Shown here: one piece after another, positions 1 through 8,570 of the stretch
Numbering within the stretch: the first letter of the stretch is position 1
How the letters are laid out: each line of letters opens with the position of its first letter
DNA from: Phycisphaerae bacterium
GTDB taxonomy: Bacteria > Planctomycetota > Phycisphaerae > SM23-33
Direction: 5' to 3'
DNA: 64,000 nucleotides
Assembly: GCA_030745875.1 (NCBI GenBank)
Contig: JASLNT010000084.1
Coordinates: forward strand, 1 to 64,000
Notes under the pieces: generated by a model
Seen by the model: the letters and a program-made list of their open reading frames with translations, nothing else
Told to the model about the DNA's origin: nothing
Database searches by the model: none
Made by a program: the position numbers and the translations under genes

Positions 1-68
1 GCCAGTGCGGCCTGAGCTTCCTGTAACTTTCGAACCACTTGCTGTGGCGTGTGACGCTTGCGTTTCAT
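1..68 (-). CDS. IS3-family transposase OrfA, N-terminus only (runs off window)
   Basis: The reverse strand from the ATG at 66-68 reads MKRKRHTPQQVVRKLQEAQA and stays open to the window edge. This matches the usual start of IS3-family OrfA proteins, small helix-turn-helix DNA-binding proteins that form the N-terminal part of the transposase: a basic MKRKR(H/F)(T/S) start followed by a helix with the pattern QQVVRKLQEA. Only 22 codons are visible, so neither the HTH domain nor the terminal inverted repeat can be confirmed. The stretch at 69-158 would hold the element's left end, and its boundary is not defined here. Confidence 0.6.
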   Translation of the reverse strand, partial: MKRKRHTPQQVVRKLQEAQAAL

Positions 69-158
69 GAGAATTCCTTTCGATTAAAAGTCTACTCGAA
101 ACTCTCATAACACCTGGATCAAATTTCGGGGTGCAAGCCAAATCCCCGTAAGACTGCC

Positions 159-683
159 GTGTACATACGCTTTCTTTGCTCACTTCATATCAATGGGCTC
201 TCTACGCCCGTTTTCTTCGATAGAAACGGACACGACGCGTATATTGATGTTTCCGTCCACGATGATGAAGATGCCGTGTTGGACACCCTGCACATAGCAC
301 TCTTCAATGTGCTTTACGATCTTAGATCTCATGTTGATGTCTCAAGCTGGAAAGACGTCAATGGACCCGAGTTTGAGTATCTGGGTGAAGAGGAGCGACC
401 GCTCAGCGCCGTCGGTTTGTACAAGTCGACCCCAAAATTGCTCAGGCAGGGATTCCTGTGCAGCTACGCGAAATTTCGTATCCAGGATGACTACGGCAGC
501 TTTGCACGATGGCATTTCATGAAGCGCAAAGAGCTTGAGGGGTTTGCCGCCAAGCACCCAAGGATACGAAAAAAATACGACCTCTTCCTGAAGTACTATC
601 GATCCCACGGGCTGCTCAAAGGCGACAAGCAGACAAAGCACAGGAATACGGCAACGAAGCCTGCTGCCCAGCCGAACCGGTAG
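159..683 (+). CDS. hypothetical protein, 174 aa
   Basis: An open frame starts at GTG 159 and has no internal ATG close to the beginning. The predicted protein is soluble, without signal peptide or membrane segment. It has an acidic N-terminal half (HDDEDAVLD near residue 33) and a basic C-terminal tail (KQTKHRNTATKP). I do not recognise the family. Base composition is less GC-rich than in the genes to the right and the gene lies beside a transposase, so it may be accessory DNA. The length and the lack of a better frame favour a real gene, but the weak start leaves doubt. Confidence 0.5.
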   Translation: MYIRFLCSLHINGLSTPVFFDRNGHDAYIDVSVHDDEDAVLDTLHIALFNVLYDLRSHVDVSSWKDVNGPEFEYLGEEERPLSAVGLYKSTPKLLRQGFLCSYAKFRIQDDYGSFARWHFMKRKELEGFAAKHPRIRKKYDLFLKYYRSHGLLKGDKQTKHRNTATKPAAQPNR

Positions 684-892
684 GCCTGGGTTCGGTTCTG
701 CTCGCAGAATCGCGTGTTGGCGAGGGATTGCATCCGACCACTATAGATGAGAAGCTGTGAATGTGCGGATGCTCGTTGCGGATATCCTCAACATACCGAA
801 ACCACAGGATTTCTGGTGAAACGATCGGGGGTTATGGGGAAGTCAGGCGTCTCGCCGGACCGGATTCCTCCCATCGAATGGACCAAGTCATA
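684..892. other. intergenic stretch without recognisable feature
   Basis: A short plus-strand frame (747-977, 76 aa) overlaps here but has cysteine/arginine-rich, low-complexity composition and no ribosome binding site, so I do not call it. Nothing else was recognised. Confidence 0.4.
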
Positions 893-1036
893 TCAATCGA
901 CCTTTAGACACAGGTATATGACACAACCAATCAGCCCAATTCCCGCCGGAAGCACGAAAACACGCATGATGGGGTAAGCGTAACTCAAGATAAGACAGAA
1001 CACGCCCATGAATAAGTAATAAGGGATTCCTTTCAC
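893..1036 (-). CDS. small membrane protein, 47 aa
   Basis: The reverse-strand frame could begin further upstream, at 1162. GTG at 1036 is preferred because a purine-rich GGAAAGGAAAC sequence lies at ribosome-binding distance and the protein then starts just before its hydrophobic part. It consists almost entirely of two hydrophobic helices (YYLFMGVFCLILSYAY, then VFVLPAGIGLIGCVIYLCL) ending in LKVD. No family is recognised. Two-helix micro-membrane proteins often act as regulators or toxins, but nothing here shows that. Confidence 0.45.
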   Translation of the reverse strand: MKGIPYYLFMGVFCLILSYAYPIMRVFVLPAGIGLIGCVIYLCLKVD

Positions 1037-1174
1037 AGTGTTTCCTTTCCAACCTATATCTTCTGGAGAGTTTCGTTCCCGCGACACTTGTGGTGTTGAT
1101 GGAACAATTGTATCCGATGTGACGCATTTGACAAGCCCAATCTGGGTTTTGTGGGCGACCATTGACGGATTTCA

Positions 1175-1978
1175 AACCCCGCAGGAAAGTTCTTTGTCAA
1201 CCGGAAATGTCAATCGCGTAACATTTGACTCCGTCGCGTGTTGCGGGATTCCCGCTCGCGGAAAAACTTTCGATTTCGACCAACAAAATTTCTGAAAATC
1301 TTTCGGCGTGCGACGAATGAGAAAAACTGTCAATAGTATTGTGGAACGGAGACACGGGTGCTGCGGTGTTTGATTCGATTTCGAATCGCTCCCGGCGCGT
1401 ATACGATGAGTTCTGTCATTGGCGCTGGCGATCCGGAGTGTCGCAGATAGCAATGAAAGCCCGCGGACAGCTATCGGTGGGCTGGTGTTTTGCGTGACCG
1501 GTTGAGTCATAGTCGAGACCCGCGATCGACACGCATGTCGCAGGTTCACAGCTCCGATAGGTGTGAACCTCCGATACGGACCGCTGGCGAGCTCGGGAAG
1601 GTCGCGGGTCGGCCTGCGAGGCATACGCCTGGAGCCTGCGAACCCCTGCGTCTCCAACACCTTCCAACCCCTCCCGCCAACGCCCCGCCCCGTGGCGCCC
1701 ATGATCCGGATAAGAAGTACGCCTTATCAGGTCATGGGTATGCGCTGTGACATCTGTGAACCAATTGTGAACATCGGAGGCGACCCATCCGCCGGCGCCG
1801 CTGCGGTTGACGCTGAGGATTTCCGCACGCCGAACGAGATTTAGACGCCATCGGGCTGCATTCGCGCTGCGGAGTGCTTGACTTGACCGCCCGTTGCGAC
1901 GAAGATGTGAGGCCCGAATTTTTCCCGACTCCGCCCCGCGGGGCGTTTATAACCGTTAATTGCAGATGAAATAGAACG
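1175..1978. other. gene-poor 800-bp region upstream of lysS
   Basis: Open frames in this stretch (for example 1172-1702 reverse) have arginine/serine/proline-rich translations typical of non-coding GC-rich DNA. I see no tRNA, RNase P, tmRNA or SRP signature. The one clear structure is the inverted repeat at 1542-1570. A second weaker inverted repeat (GGATAAG...CTTATC) lies near 1707-1727. An unrecognised structured RNA cannot be excluded. Confidence 0.4.
1542..1570. repeat. perfect 9-bp inverted repeat
   Basis: AGGTTCACA at 1542-1550 and TGTGAACCT at 1562-1570 are perfect reverse complements separated by 11 nt. There is no T-run after it, so it is not a standard terminator. A palindrome of this size could be an operator or the stem of an RNA. 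Confidence 0.6.
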
Positions 1979-3628
1979 ATGCTGGAAAAAGTACAAGCAG
2001 ACAGACAAGCGAAACTCGAGAAGATCAAGGCCCTTGGGATTGATCCCTACGGGCGCCGCTACGACACCGCCGAGCCCGTTGAGTCGGTGCTTGGGCGGTT
2101 CGTTGACGATCAGGAAGACCAGGTTGCGGACGCGGCCGGTCGAATCATCCTCTTCCGCAACATGGGCAAACTGATCTTTGCGCACATCCGCGATCAGAGC
2201 GGGCAGATGCAGATCGCCCTGAGCAAGAAGGACCTCGACGAAGAAACCTGGGAACTGGCTAGCTTGCTGGACTTGGGCGACATTGTCGCGGTGGCCGGAC
2301 CGCTCAAACGTACGCGGACCGGAGAGATCACGATCTGGGGCGAGAAGCTCACGCTCATGTGCAAGAGCCTGAACCCCATGCCCGAGAAGTTCCACGGGCT
2401 TACCGACACCGAGGCCCGCTATCGCCAGCGATACCTGGACCTGATGGCGAATCCCGAGTCGATGGCGACGGCTGCCAAGCGAATCGAGATTATCGATCAC
2501 TTCCGCACGGCGCTGAAGGACAAGGGCTTCATGGAAGTCGAGACGCCGATGATGCAGGCGATCTGCGGCGGGGCGGCGGCCAGACCGTTCATAACACACC
2601 ACAACACGCTCGACCAGGACCTGTTCATGCGGGTCAGCCCCGAACTGTATCTCAAGCGTCTGCTGGTCGGCGGGATGGAGAAGGTATTCGAGATCAATCG
2701 CAACTTCCGGAACGAAGGCATAGACACCAGCCACAATCCGGAATTCACCATGATGGAGCTGTATCAGGCCTACGGTGACTACGAAGTGATGATGGACATC
2801 ACCGAAGAGTTGATATCCGGTGCGGCGGAGAAGATGGTTCCGCACTTGCTGGCCGCTCGCGACAAAGCTCTGGAGACCATCGAGCAGATGAAGGTCGACG
2901 CCGAGCGGATACTGAAAAACAAGCGTGATCCGCGCAGCGACGAAGAGAAGCAGGCGGCTAGCGACGAGGCGATGGCGGACTACGAGAAGCGACTGGCCGA
3001 CGCACCCGAGACGCCGCTGTTCCAGGCGGCCGCCAAATGCGAGAGCGGCGAGCTCGTCCTTCCGTTTGGGAGACATCTGATCAACTACGCACGTCCGTGG
3101 CGACGTGCGGCGTACGCCGACCTGCTGAAAGAGCACGCTGCGGTCGATATGAACGATATTGAGGCCGTCCGCAATATGGCGCGGAAACACGGTATCGAGC
3201 AGGATAAAATGGCTGATGCGGTCGTGATCAACGAGCTCTTTGAGGAGACCGTTGAAGCACATCTGGTCCAGCCCACGTTCGTAAAGGACTACCCCGCAGA
3301 CCTCTGCCCGCTTACGCGCCGCAAGCCCGACGACCCCACAATCGCACTGCGATTCGAGATGTATATATCTCGCATGGAAATCGCCAACGCCTACACGGAG
3401 CTGAATGACTCGGAGATCCAGGACGCCAACTTCCGCGAGCAGATCCAGGGCGAAGAAGACGAGACCATGCGCGTGATGGACGAAGACTTTATCGACGCTC
3501 TCCGCCACGGGATGCCCCCGGCCGGCGGGCTTGGCATTGGAATTGACCGCGTCGCGATGCTGCTCACCGATTCGCACAGTATCCGCGACGTCATTCTGTT
3601 CCCCTTGCTTCGGACGGACAAGGGGTAA
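1979..3628 (+). CDS. lysS: lysine--tRNA ligase, class II
   Basis: This enzyme charges tRNA-Lys with lysine using ATP in the cytoplasm. The 549-aa product has an N-terminal OB-fold anticodon-binding domain (about residues 55-150) and a class II core. Motif 1 is near residue 180, motif 2 at about 243-265 (FRNEGIDTSHNPEFTMMELY) and motif 3 at about 517-531 (GLGIGIDRVAML). It is roughly 45-60 residues longer than typical bacterial LysRS. The excess is a charged, predicted helical insertion at about 288-352, between motifs 2 and 3. ATG 1979 is used because the OB-domain helix begins directly after it, although no strong ribosome binding site is visible. The permease gene follows after 24 bp. Confidence 0.96.
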   Translation: MLEKVQADRQAKLEKIKALGIDPYGRRYDTAEPVESVLGRFVDDQEDQVADAAGRIILFRNMGKLIFAHIRDQSGQMQIALSKKDLDEETWELASLLDLGDIVAVAGPLKRTRTGEITIWGEKLTLMCKSLNPMPEKFHGLTDTEARYRQRYLDLMANPESMATAAKRIEIIDHFRTALKDKGFMEVETPMMQAICGGAAARPFITHHNTLDQDLFMRVSPELYLKRLLVGGMEKVFEINRNFRNEGIDTSHNPEFTMMELYQAYGDYEVMMDITEELISGAAEKMVPHLLAARDKALETIEQMKVDAERILKNKRDPRSDEEKQAASDEAMADYEKRLADAPETPLFQAAAKCESGELVLPFGRHLINYARPWRRAAYADLLKEHAAVDMNDIEAVRNMARKHGIEQDKMADAVVINELFEETVEAHLVQPTFVKDYPADLCPLTRRKPDDPTIALRFEMYISRMEIANAYTELNDSEIQDANFREQIQGEEDETMRVMDEDFIDALRHGMPPAGGLGIGIDRVAMLLTDSHSIRDVILFPLLRTDKG

Positions 3629-3652
3629 CGGCGAGGCAATCTGCAATATCCT

Positions 3653-5440
3653 ATGTATAGACTATTTCTTTGCCTTCGATACCTTAAGAGTCGCGCTATT
3701 GCGTACTTTGCAGTAGTGGGGGTGGCTTTGTGCGTGGGCATGATGGTTATAGTTGTCAGCCTGTTCACCGGGTTCATAGACAACATAGAAACCGCCGCCA
3801 AAGGCCTGTTTGGCGATGTTGTCATGAGCGCCAACGATCAGCACGGTCTGGAGTACTACGACCAATTCATAGCCCAAGTGCAAAAGGACGTGCCCGAAGT
3901 CCAAGCCGCCGCGCCGTACATTCTCAGTTACGGTATGCTGCGCATCTCCGGGCAGGAGCACTATCGCAATCCCGTTCAGATAGCGGGAATCCGCCTGCCC
4001 GAGCATGCCGAGGTGTCGGCTTTTGGGCAGGGGCTGTTTGCACAGCGTTCCGGGAAGTTGACCTGGGACCCGCCCGTTACGCAGCTGGTCAGCCGGTTGG
4101 AGCAGGAACGCAAGAGGACAATCGAGCTGAAACGCAGCATTGAGGCCCGAGAGTTTGACGGTCGGCACAGACCTATCGAGCAGGCTTACGCGATCAAGAG
4201 GATCGAGGGCGCCCTGACCCACCAGATTGAGGCTGTTGGCAATCTGAGAAACGTCGAACGGAATCGCAATGAGTTGGCCCGCCTGCAGGGCCTGTTGGAG
4301 GAGGCTGTGGCTGAAGGGGTTGGAGTGGAGGATGTCGAGTCGGCTCGCGAGGCGCTGGCCCAAGCCAAGGCCGACAGCGCCGCCGCCGAGAGAATCAGAG
4401 AGTTGGAATCTCACCTCGCCGCCCTGGAAAACGCCCTTGGCAAGCGTGAAGCTTTGCAGCGGGAGGTCGGTCGTTACGAGCGTAAAACGTACGAAGACAG
4501 GGACGGCAGGATCATTCTGGGATTGGGGATAGAAGCGCTGAGTTTCCGCACGGATACCGGCCAGGTTGTGCGACTCTGGACCCCTGGACAGAAAGTAATC
4601 CTCTACGTTTTCCCGCTAGGGCGACGAAGCCTGGATATGAGCGAATTGTCTCCGGAGATCAGGAACTTCTCGGTCATCGACGACAGTCGCAGCGGTGTTC
4701 CTCCGATCGATTCGGCGTTTGTGTACGTACCGTTCAAGACTCTGCAGAAGCTGAATCATATGGAGGCTCAGTATTCGCAGACAAATCCGGACAAGATCGT
4801 CGCTCAGGCCAGGTGCAGCCAGATCATCTTCAAGGTCACCAGGGATGATCCCACGGAAGCTGAACTGCAGGACATCAGCAAAAGGATTCGACGGTCCTGG
4901 CTTGGTTTCTGCGAGCAGTTTCCCGGCGCGGCTAGGACGCCTGTTTCTGTTGAAACGTGGCGCCAGCGTCAGCATGAGTTGCTCAACACAGTTGAGGCCC
5001 AGAGGATCATTATGATAATCATCCTCGGTGTTGTTTCGATAGTGGCGCTGATCCTGATATTCGTGATCCTCTACGTTATAGTGATGCAAAAGACCGCCGA
5101 CATCGGCGTTCTCAAGGCGATCGGGGCCTCCAGCATGGGAGTGGCGCGCGTATTCCTGCTGTACGGCGCCGCATTGGGAACGGTCGGGGCGGCGATTGGC
5201 GTGTTGGTCGGGTATGCTTTCGTTCGCAACACGAACCATATCGCCGACTGGCTGGCTGTTAAGTTCGGTTTCAACCCATTTGGTTTCGGCTTCCTGTTCG
5301 ACAGGTTTCCCGATGAAGTGCAACTTCATACTGTCGTGAATATAGTTATCGCTGCGATACTTGCGGGGGTGATCGGGGCGTTGATTCCAGCGTTGAAGGC
5401 CGCTCGCATGCAACCGGTGGAGGCGCTGCGATATGAGTAA
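3653..5440 (+). CDS. LolC/LolE-like ABC transporter permease with coiled-coil insertion
   Basis: Inner-membrane permease of the FtsX/MacB superfamily, predicted to extract lipoproteins for delivery to the outer membrane together with the LolD ATPase that follows. Four transmembrane helices are visible, at about residues 16-42, 453-480, 498-525 and 562-586. A large periplasmic domain lies between helices 1 and 2, and the C-terminus has the FtsX-type [17 protein letters not shown] ending. At 595 aa it is much longer than a typical ~400-aa LolC/E. The difference is a heptad-rich, Glu/Arg-rich segment at about 146-279, expected to form a long coiled coil in the periplasm. The end overlaps lolD by 8 bp. 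Only one permease is present, so it may act as a homodimer. Confidence 0.88.
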   Translation: MYRLFLCLRYLKSRAIAYFAVVGVALCVGMMVIVVSLFTGFIDNIETAAKGLFGDVVMSANDQHGLEYYDQFIAQVQKDVPEVQAAAPYILSYGMLRISGQEHYRNPVQIAGIRLPEHAEVSAFGQGLFAQRSGKLTWDPPVTQLVSRLEQERKRTIELKRSIEAREFDGRHRPIEQAYAIKRIEGALTHQIEAVGNLRNVERNRNELARLQGLLEEAVAEGVGVEDVESAREALAQAKADSAAAERIRELESHLAALENALGKREALQREVGRYERKTYEDRDGRIILGLGIEALSFRTDTGQVVRLWTPGQKVILYVFPLGRRSLDMSELSPEIRNFSVIDDSRSGVPPIDSAFVYVPFKTLQKLNHMEAQYSQTNPDKIVAQARCSQIIFKVTRDDPTEAELQDISKRIRRSWLGFCEQFPGAARTPVSVETWRQRQHELLNTVEAQRIIMIIILGVVSIVALILIFVILYVIVMQKTADIGVLKAIGASSMGVARVFLLYGAALGTVGAAIGVLVGYAFVRNTNHIADWLAVKFGFNPFGFGFLFDRFPDEVQLHTVVNIVIAAILAGVIGALIPALKAARMQPVEALRYE

Positions 5441-6134
5441 GTCTCCCGCCATCGTTGTCCAGAGCGTTCACAAGTCATATCGGCTTGGTCGTCAGGATCT
5501 GCACGTATTGCGCGGAGTGGATTGCAGCATAGCCCAAGGCGAATTTGTGTCCATCGTTGGCGCTTCGGGCAGCGGGAAGAGCACGTTGCTGCACCTGATA
5601 GGGCTTCTGGATCGCGCCGATGACGGGCACATCACGCTGGCCGACAAGGATGTTTCGGGGCTTTCAGCCGGATCTCGCAATCGGATTCGATGCCATGAAA
5701 TCGGTTTTGTCTTCCAGTTCTACCATCTTTTCTCCGAACTGAATGTTCTCGACAACGCTATGCTTCCGGCGATGGTGGATATCCCGTTGTTGAAGTGGAT
5801 GTCGAGGCGTAAAGGTCGTCGCGCCAAGGCGGCGGCCGTTCTGGAGGAAGTCGGATTGGGCGATCGCCTGAAGCACCGCCCGCGCGAATTGTCGGGCGGT
5901 GAGAGACAGCGAGTTGCGATCGCCCGGGCGTTGATGAACGAACCGGATATCCTGCTGGCCGATGAGCCTACGGGCAATCTCGACTCGAAGACCGGCGCGA
6001 AGATAATGAAACTGCTCAAACGCTATAACGAAAAAGGGCAGACCATCCTCATGGTGACCCACGATGCGAGTATAGCGTCCCAAACCGATCGCGTTCTGCA
6101 CCTTGTCGACGGGCGGATGGCGGGGGAAGGCTGA
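5433..6134 (+). CDS. lolD: lipoprotein-releasing ABC transporter ATP-binding protein
   Basis: ATPase partner of the preceding permease. The 233-aa protein shows Walker A (GASGSGKST), the Q-loop region (GFVFQFYHL), the ABC signature ([15 protein letters not shown]), Walker B ([12 protein letters not shown]) and the H-loop (MVTHD). This spacing is typical of the LolD/MacB group that powers extraction of lipoproteins from the inner membrane. Its ATG lies inside the end of the permease gene, and its stop overlaps the next start in TGATG, so the three genes are probably translationally coupled. An exporter of the MacB type is the alternative, but the adjacent LPS gene favours an envelope role. Confidence 0.93.
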   Translation: MSKSPAIVVQSVHKSYRLGRQDLHVLRGVDCSIAQGEFVSIVGASGSGKSTLLHLIGLLDRADDGHITLADKDVSGLSAGSRNRIRCHEIGFVFQFYHLFSELNVLDNAMLPAMVDIPLLKWMSRRKGRRAKAAAVLEEVGLGDRLKHRPRELSGGERQRVAIARALMNEPDILLADEPTGNLDSKTGAKIMKLLKRYNEKGQTILMVTHDASIASQTDRVLHLVDGRMAGEG

Positions 6135-7015
6135 TGGCTCGCAAATACGATAAGCGCCAACCCGTCGGTCTGATAGCAGGATCGGGGCGTCTTCCCTTCC
6201 TGGTCGCTCAGGGCGTCAAAAAGCTCGGTCGCCCGCTGATAGTAGTGGGTCTGGCGGGCAACGCATCGCCTCGTCTGAAGGACATGGCCGACGAATTCGT
6301 ATGGGCCGGAATCACCCGTCCGGGCAAGTGGATATCCTCGCTTCGGCGCCACGGCGTGCACGAGACGGTGATGATCGGAGGGGTCAAGAAGAAACATATA
6401 TATTCGCCCTTGCGTGTGTTACGATATATCCCGGATTTGAGGGCGGTGAGAATATGGTATTTCCGGCTGCGGAAAGACAAGCGCGACAATGCGGTCTTGC
6501 TTGCGGTGGCCGATGAATTGCGAAGCGAAGGAATTGAACTTGTGTCGAGCGTAAAATACTGCACCGAGCACCTCGCCGACGAGGGTCTGCTTACCGCGAC
6601 GCCCGTGCCCAGGGCGGCCGAGGCGGATGTCGAGTTCGGGTGGCGGATAGCCCGCGCCAGCGCCGATCTGGATATCGGACAATCGATCGCCGTCAAGGAA
6701 CGAGACATCATCGCCGTAGAAGCGATGGAAGGAACCGACGCCATGGTTCGCCGAGCCGGAAGAGTGTGTCGTGTGGGCGGTTGGACGATGGTCAAAGTCG
6801 CTCGACCCAAGCAGGACATGCGATTTGATGTTCCCACCGTCGGGCCCAGCACGATCCGCAATCTGAAAGACGCCAAGTGCATCTGCCTGGTCGTAGAAGC
6901 CGGGCGCACGCTTATCGTAGACAAACCGGCGACGTTGGAGTTGGCTGACAGCCTGAAGATAGCCGTTGTAGGCCGGCGCGCCGAGGATGCGCCTGAAGCA
7001 GGACTGAGCGACTGA
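6134..7015 (+). CDS. lpxI: UDP-2,3-diacylglucosamine diphosphatase LpxI
   Basis: Hydrolyses UDP-2,3-diacylglucosamine to lipid X and UMP in lipid A biosynthesis, replacing LpxH in many bacteria. The 293-aa protein begins with the family's GLIAGSGRLPFLVAQ motif, continues with the MIGGVKKKHIY segment, and has the C-terminal DUF1009 catalytic domain (SIAVKERDIIAVEAMEGTDAM, then GGWTMVKVARPKQDMRFDVP). The start overlaps the lolD stop (TGATG). Its place next to lolD links lipid A synthesis with lipoprotein sorting and implies an outer membrane with lipopolysaccharide. Confidence 0.94.
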   Translation: MARKYDKRQPVGLIAGSGRLPFLVAQGVKKLGRPLIVVGLAGNASPRLKDMADEFVWAGITRPGKWISSLRRHGVHETVMIGGVKKKHIYSPLRVLRYIPDLRAVRIWYFRLRKDKRDNAVLLAVADELRSEGIELVSSVKYCTEHLADEGLLTATPVPRAAEADVEFGWRIARASADLDIGQSIAVKERDIIAVEAMEGTDAMVRRAGRVCRVGGWTMVKVARPKQDMRFDVPTVGPSTIRNLKDAKCICLVVEAGRTLIVDKPATLELADSLKIAVVGRRAEDAPEAGLSD

Positions 7016-7021
7016 CGGTTG

Positions 7022-7219
7022 TCAGACGGCGAAAGCCTTATCGTGCATACTGGCCGCCAGGGCGATGTGACGCAGGCGGTCGACGTTCATCGAGTTGATG
7101 TAGTCGTCGGAGAAGTCAATCTCAAACCCGCATCGCATCCTGCGGAGCAAGGTCACCAACTGCGGACGCCTCATTGAGGCGATAGTGCTTACGATATCTC
7201 GATCCGCTTTGATGGGCAT
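7022..7219 (-). CDS. small conserved-looking hypothetical protein, 65 aa
   Basis: A reverse-strand gene ends 7 bp from the lpxI stop, in convergent arrangement. GAGGTAAGTT directly precedes the ATG at 7219, a good ribosome binding site. The protein is compact and mixed alpha-helical (ASMRRPQLVTLLRRM, then DFSDDYINSMNVDRLRHIALAA), has no membrane segment and ends in HDKAFAV. The balanced composition and strong start make it a real gene. The family and function are unknown to me, and its arginine-rich helices could bind nucleic acid or a protein partner. Confidence 0.75.
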   Translation of the reverse strand: MPIKADRDIVSTIASMRRPQLVTLLRRMRCGFEIDFSDDYINSMNVDRLRHIALAASMHDKAFAV

Positions 7220-7334
7220 AACTTACCTCGTATGTGACTGACGCGTACAAGTTGTTATCGGCAGTGGAGGCGGAAAACTTTGCTATTCCTCGGACGGATA
7301 TCGACTATAGTTCCGATTTGTTGCAGACGAGGCT

Positions 7335-7363
7335 TTGTTTAATGTTGATAACTTGTGTATAAG
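7335..7363 (+). promoter_or_regulatory. candidate sigma-70 promoter upstream of queA
   Basis: TTGTTT at 7335-7340 and TATAAG at 7358-7363 are separated by exactly 17 nt. The -10 matches consensus at five of six positions and the -35 at three of six. It faces queA, whose preferred start is about 110 nt downstream. Confidence 0.4.
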
Positions 7364-7378
7364 CGTCTGTTGTAAACG

Positions 7379-7405
7379 GTAACATCTGTGATTGATGGAT
7401 GTTAC
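7379..7405. repeat. 8-bp inverted repeat between promoter and queA
   Basis: GTAACATC at 7379-7386 and GATGTTAC at 7398-7405 are perfect reverse complements with an 11-nt spacer. The repeat lies just downstream of the candidate promoter, where it could act as an operator or as a hairpin in the leader RNA. There is no following T-run. Confidence 0.5.
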
Positions 7406-7471
7406 AATCTTGAGGCAATTATCTGCCTTTGTGGGCATGTTTGTAAGGGCATAGCCCTACATGTAGCGAAT

Positions 7472-8545
7472 ATGGCTCTCAAACCCGAGAATTTTGACTT
7501 TGAACTGCCCGCTGAGTTGATCGCTCAAAGGCCGCCCGCCAGGCGCGACGCCTCCAGATTGCTGAATTTGGGCCGATCGGGCGGGATATTGACGGATCAC
7601 TCTTTCAGCGATCTGCCCCAACTGCTGCGTCGCGGCGACCTGCTGGTCATGAACGACACTCTGGTGATCCCCGCGAGGTTCCGCTGCACCCGCTCTACTG
7701 GCGGCCGGGTTGAGGGCCTGTTCCTCCGAGTCATTGGCCCGGGGCGGTGGGAGGTCATGCTGAAGAACGCCGGAAGGTGCAGGATCGGTGAGTCGCTTAC
7801 GATGATCGCTCGCGACGACACTGATCCGACAGCTATCGTGCTTGCGGAGAATCTCGGGCGGGGGCGATGGGTGGTCGCCCCGGATGGCGACCGCGACGCG
7901 CTGGATATCCTGCAGGCCGTAGGCACAATCCCCTTGCCGCCGTATATCCATCGCAACCCCGATTATGACGACAGCGACGATCGGAGACGATACCAGACCG
8001 TCTACGCAGCCCGCCCCGGAGCGGTTGCGGCGCCAACGGCGGGGCTGCATTTCACTCCCGAGGTTTTCAACGCCCTGACCGATGCGGGAGTAAGCGCCTG
8101 CTGTCTGACCCTCCACGTAGGAGCCGGGACGTTTCTGCCCGTGAAGACCGACGACCTGGCTGGTCACCAGATGCATACCGAGACATACGAACTTTCGGAC
8201 CAGACCGCACAGACCATAAACGAAGCGCGTGATGACGGGCGCCGAATAGTCGCCGTCGGCACGACGACGGTTCGCGTACTGGAGACCCTCGCGGCCCGGA
8301 CCGACCGATTCGCTCCGACCCGGGGCGAGACCGACATATTCATTTATCCGCCCGAGGAGTTCCGGGCGGTCGACGCCCTGATAACGAATTTCCACCTGCC
8401 CAGAAGCACGCTGCTGATGCTGGTCAGCGCTTTTTGCAGCCCGGGCTCAGTCGATGGAGTGGAAATGATGCTGTCGGCCTACCGTCACGCAGTCGAAAGC
8501 GAGTATCGCTTTTTCTCCTATGGAGATGCTATGCTGATCGAGTAG
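7472..8545 (+). CDS. queA: S-adenosylmethionine:tRNA ribosyltransferase-isomerase
   Basis: Transfers and isomerises the ribose of S-adenosylmethionine onto 7-aminomethyl-7-deazaguanine in tRNA, giving epoxyqueuosine. The 357-aa product shows the N-terminal QueA pattern (FDFELPAELIAQRP, then DLLVMNDTLVIPAR), the invariant PGAVAAPTAGLHFT segment, and the C-terminal NFHLPRSTLLMLVSAF. The frame is open from 7388, but ATG 7472 is chosen because the family begins almost directly with the FDFxLP strand. The upstream 28 codons are cysteine-rich and unlike the family. A gene with a separate start follows 25 bp later. Confidence 0.95.
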   Translation: MALKPENFDFELPAELIAQRPPARRDASRLLNLGRSGGILTDHSFSDLPQLLRRGDLLVMNDTLVIPARFRCTRSTGGRVEGLFLRVIGPGRWEVMLKNAGRCRIGESLTMIARDDTDPTAIVLAENLGRGRWVVAPDGDRDALDILQAVGTIPLPPYIHRNPDYDDSDDRRRYQTVYAARPGAVAAPTAGLHFTPEVFNALTDAGVSACCLTLHVGAGTFLPVKTDDLAGHQMHTETYELSDQTAQTINEARDDGRRIVAVGTTTVRVLETLAARTDRFAPTRGETDIFIYPPEEFRAVDALITNFHLPRSTLLMLVSAFCSPGSVDGVEMMLSAYRHAVESEYRFFSYGDAMLIE

Positions 8546-8570
8546 ATCGGGCGGACCATCGGAGCCATAC

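Noticed and set aside
1542-1570. Inverted repeat considered as part of a tRNA or other known RNA
   Set aside because: No cloverleaf, GTTCRA T-loop or CCA end can be built around it, and no RNase P, tmRNA or SRP signature is present nearby.
1841-3646. 601-codon open frame on the reverse strand
   Set aside because: It lies opposite lysS, whose class II motifs are unmistakable. Long antisense frames are a by-product of GC-rich codon use.
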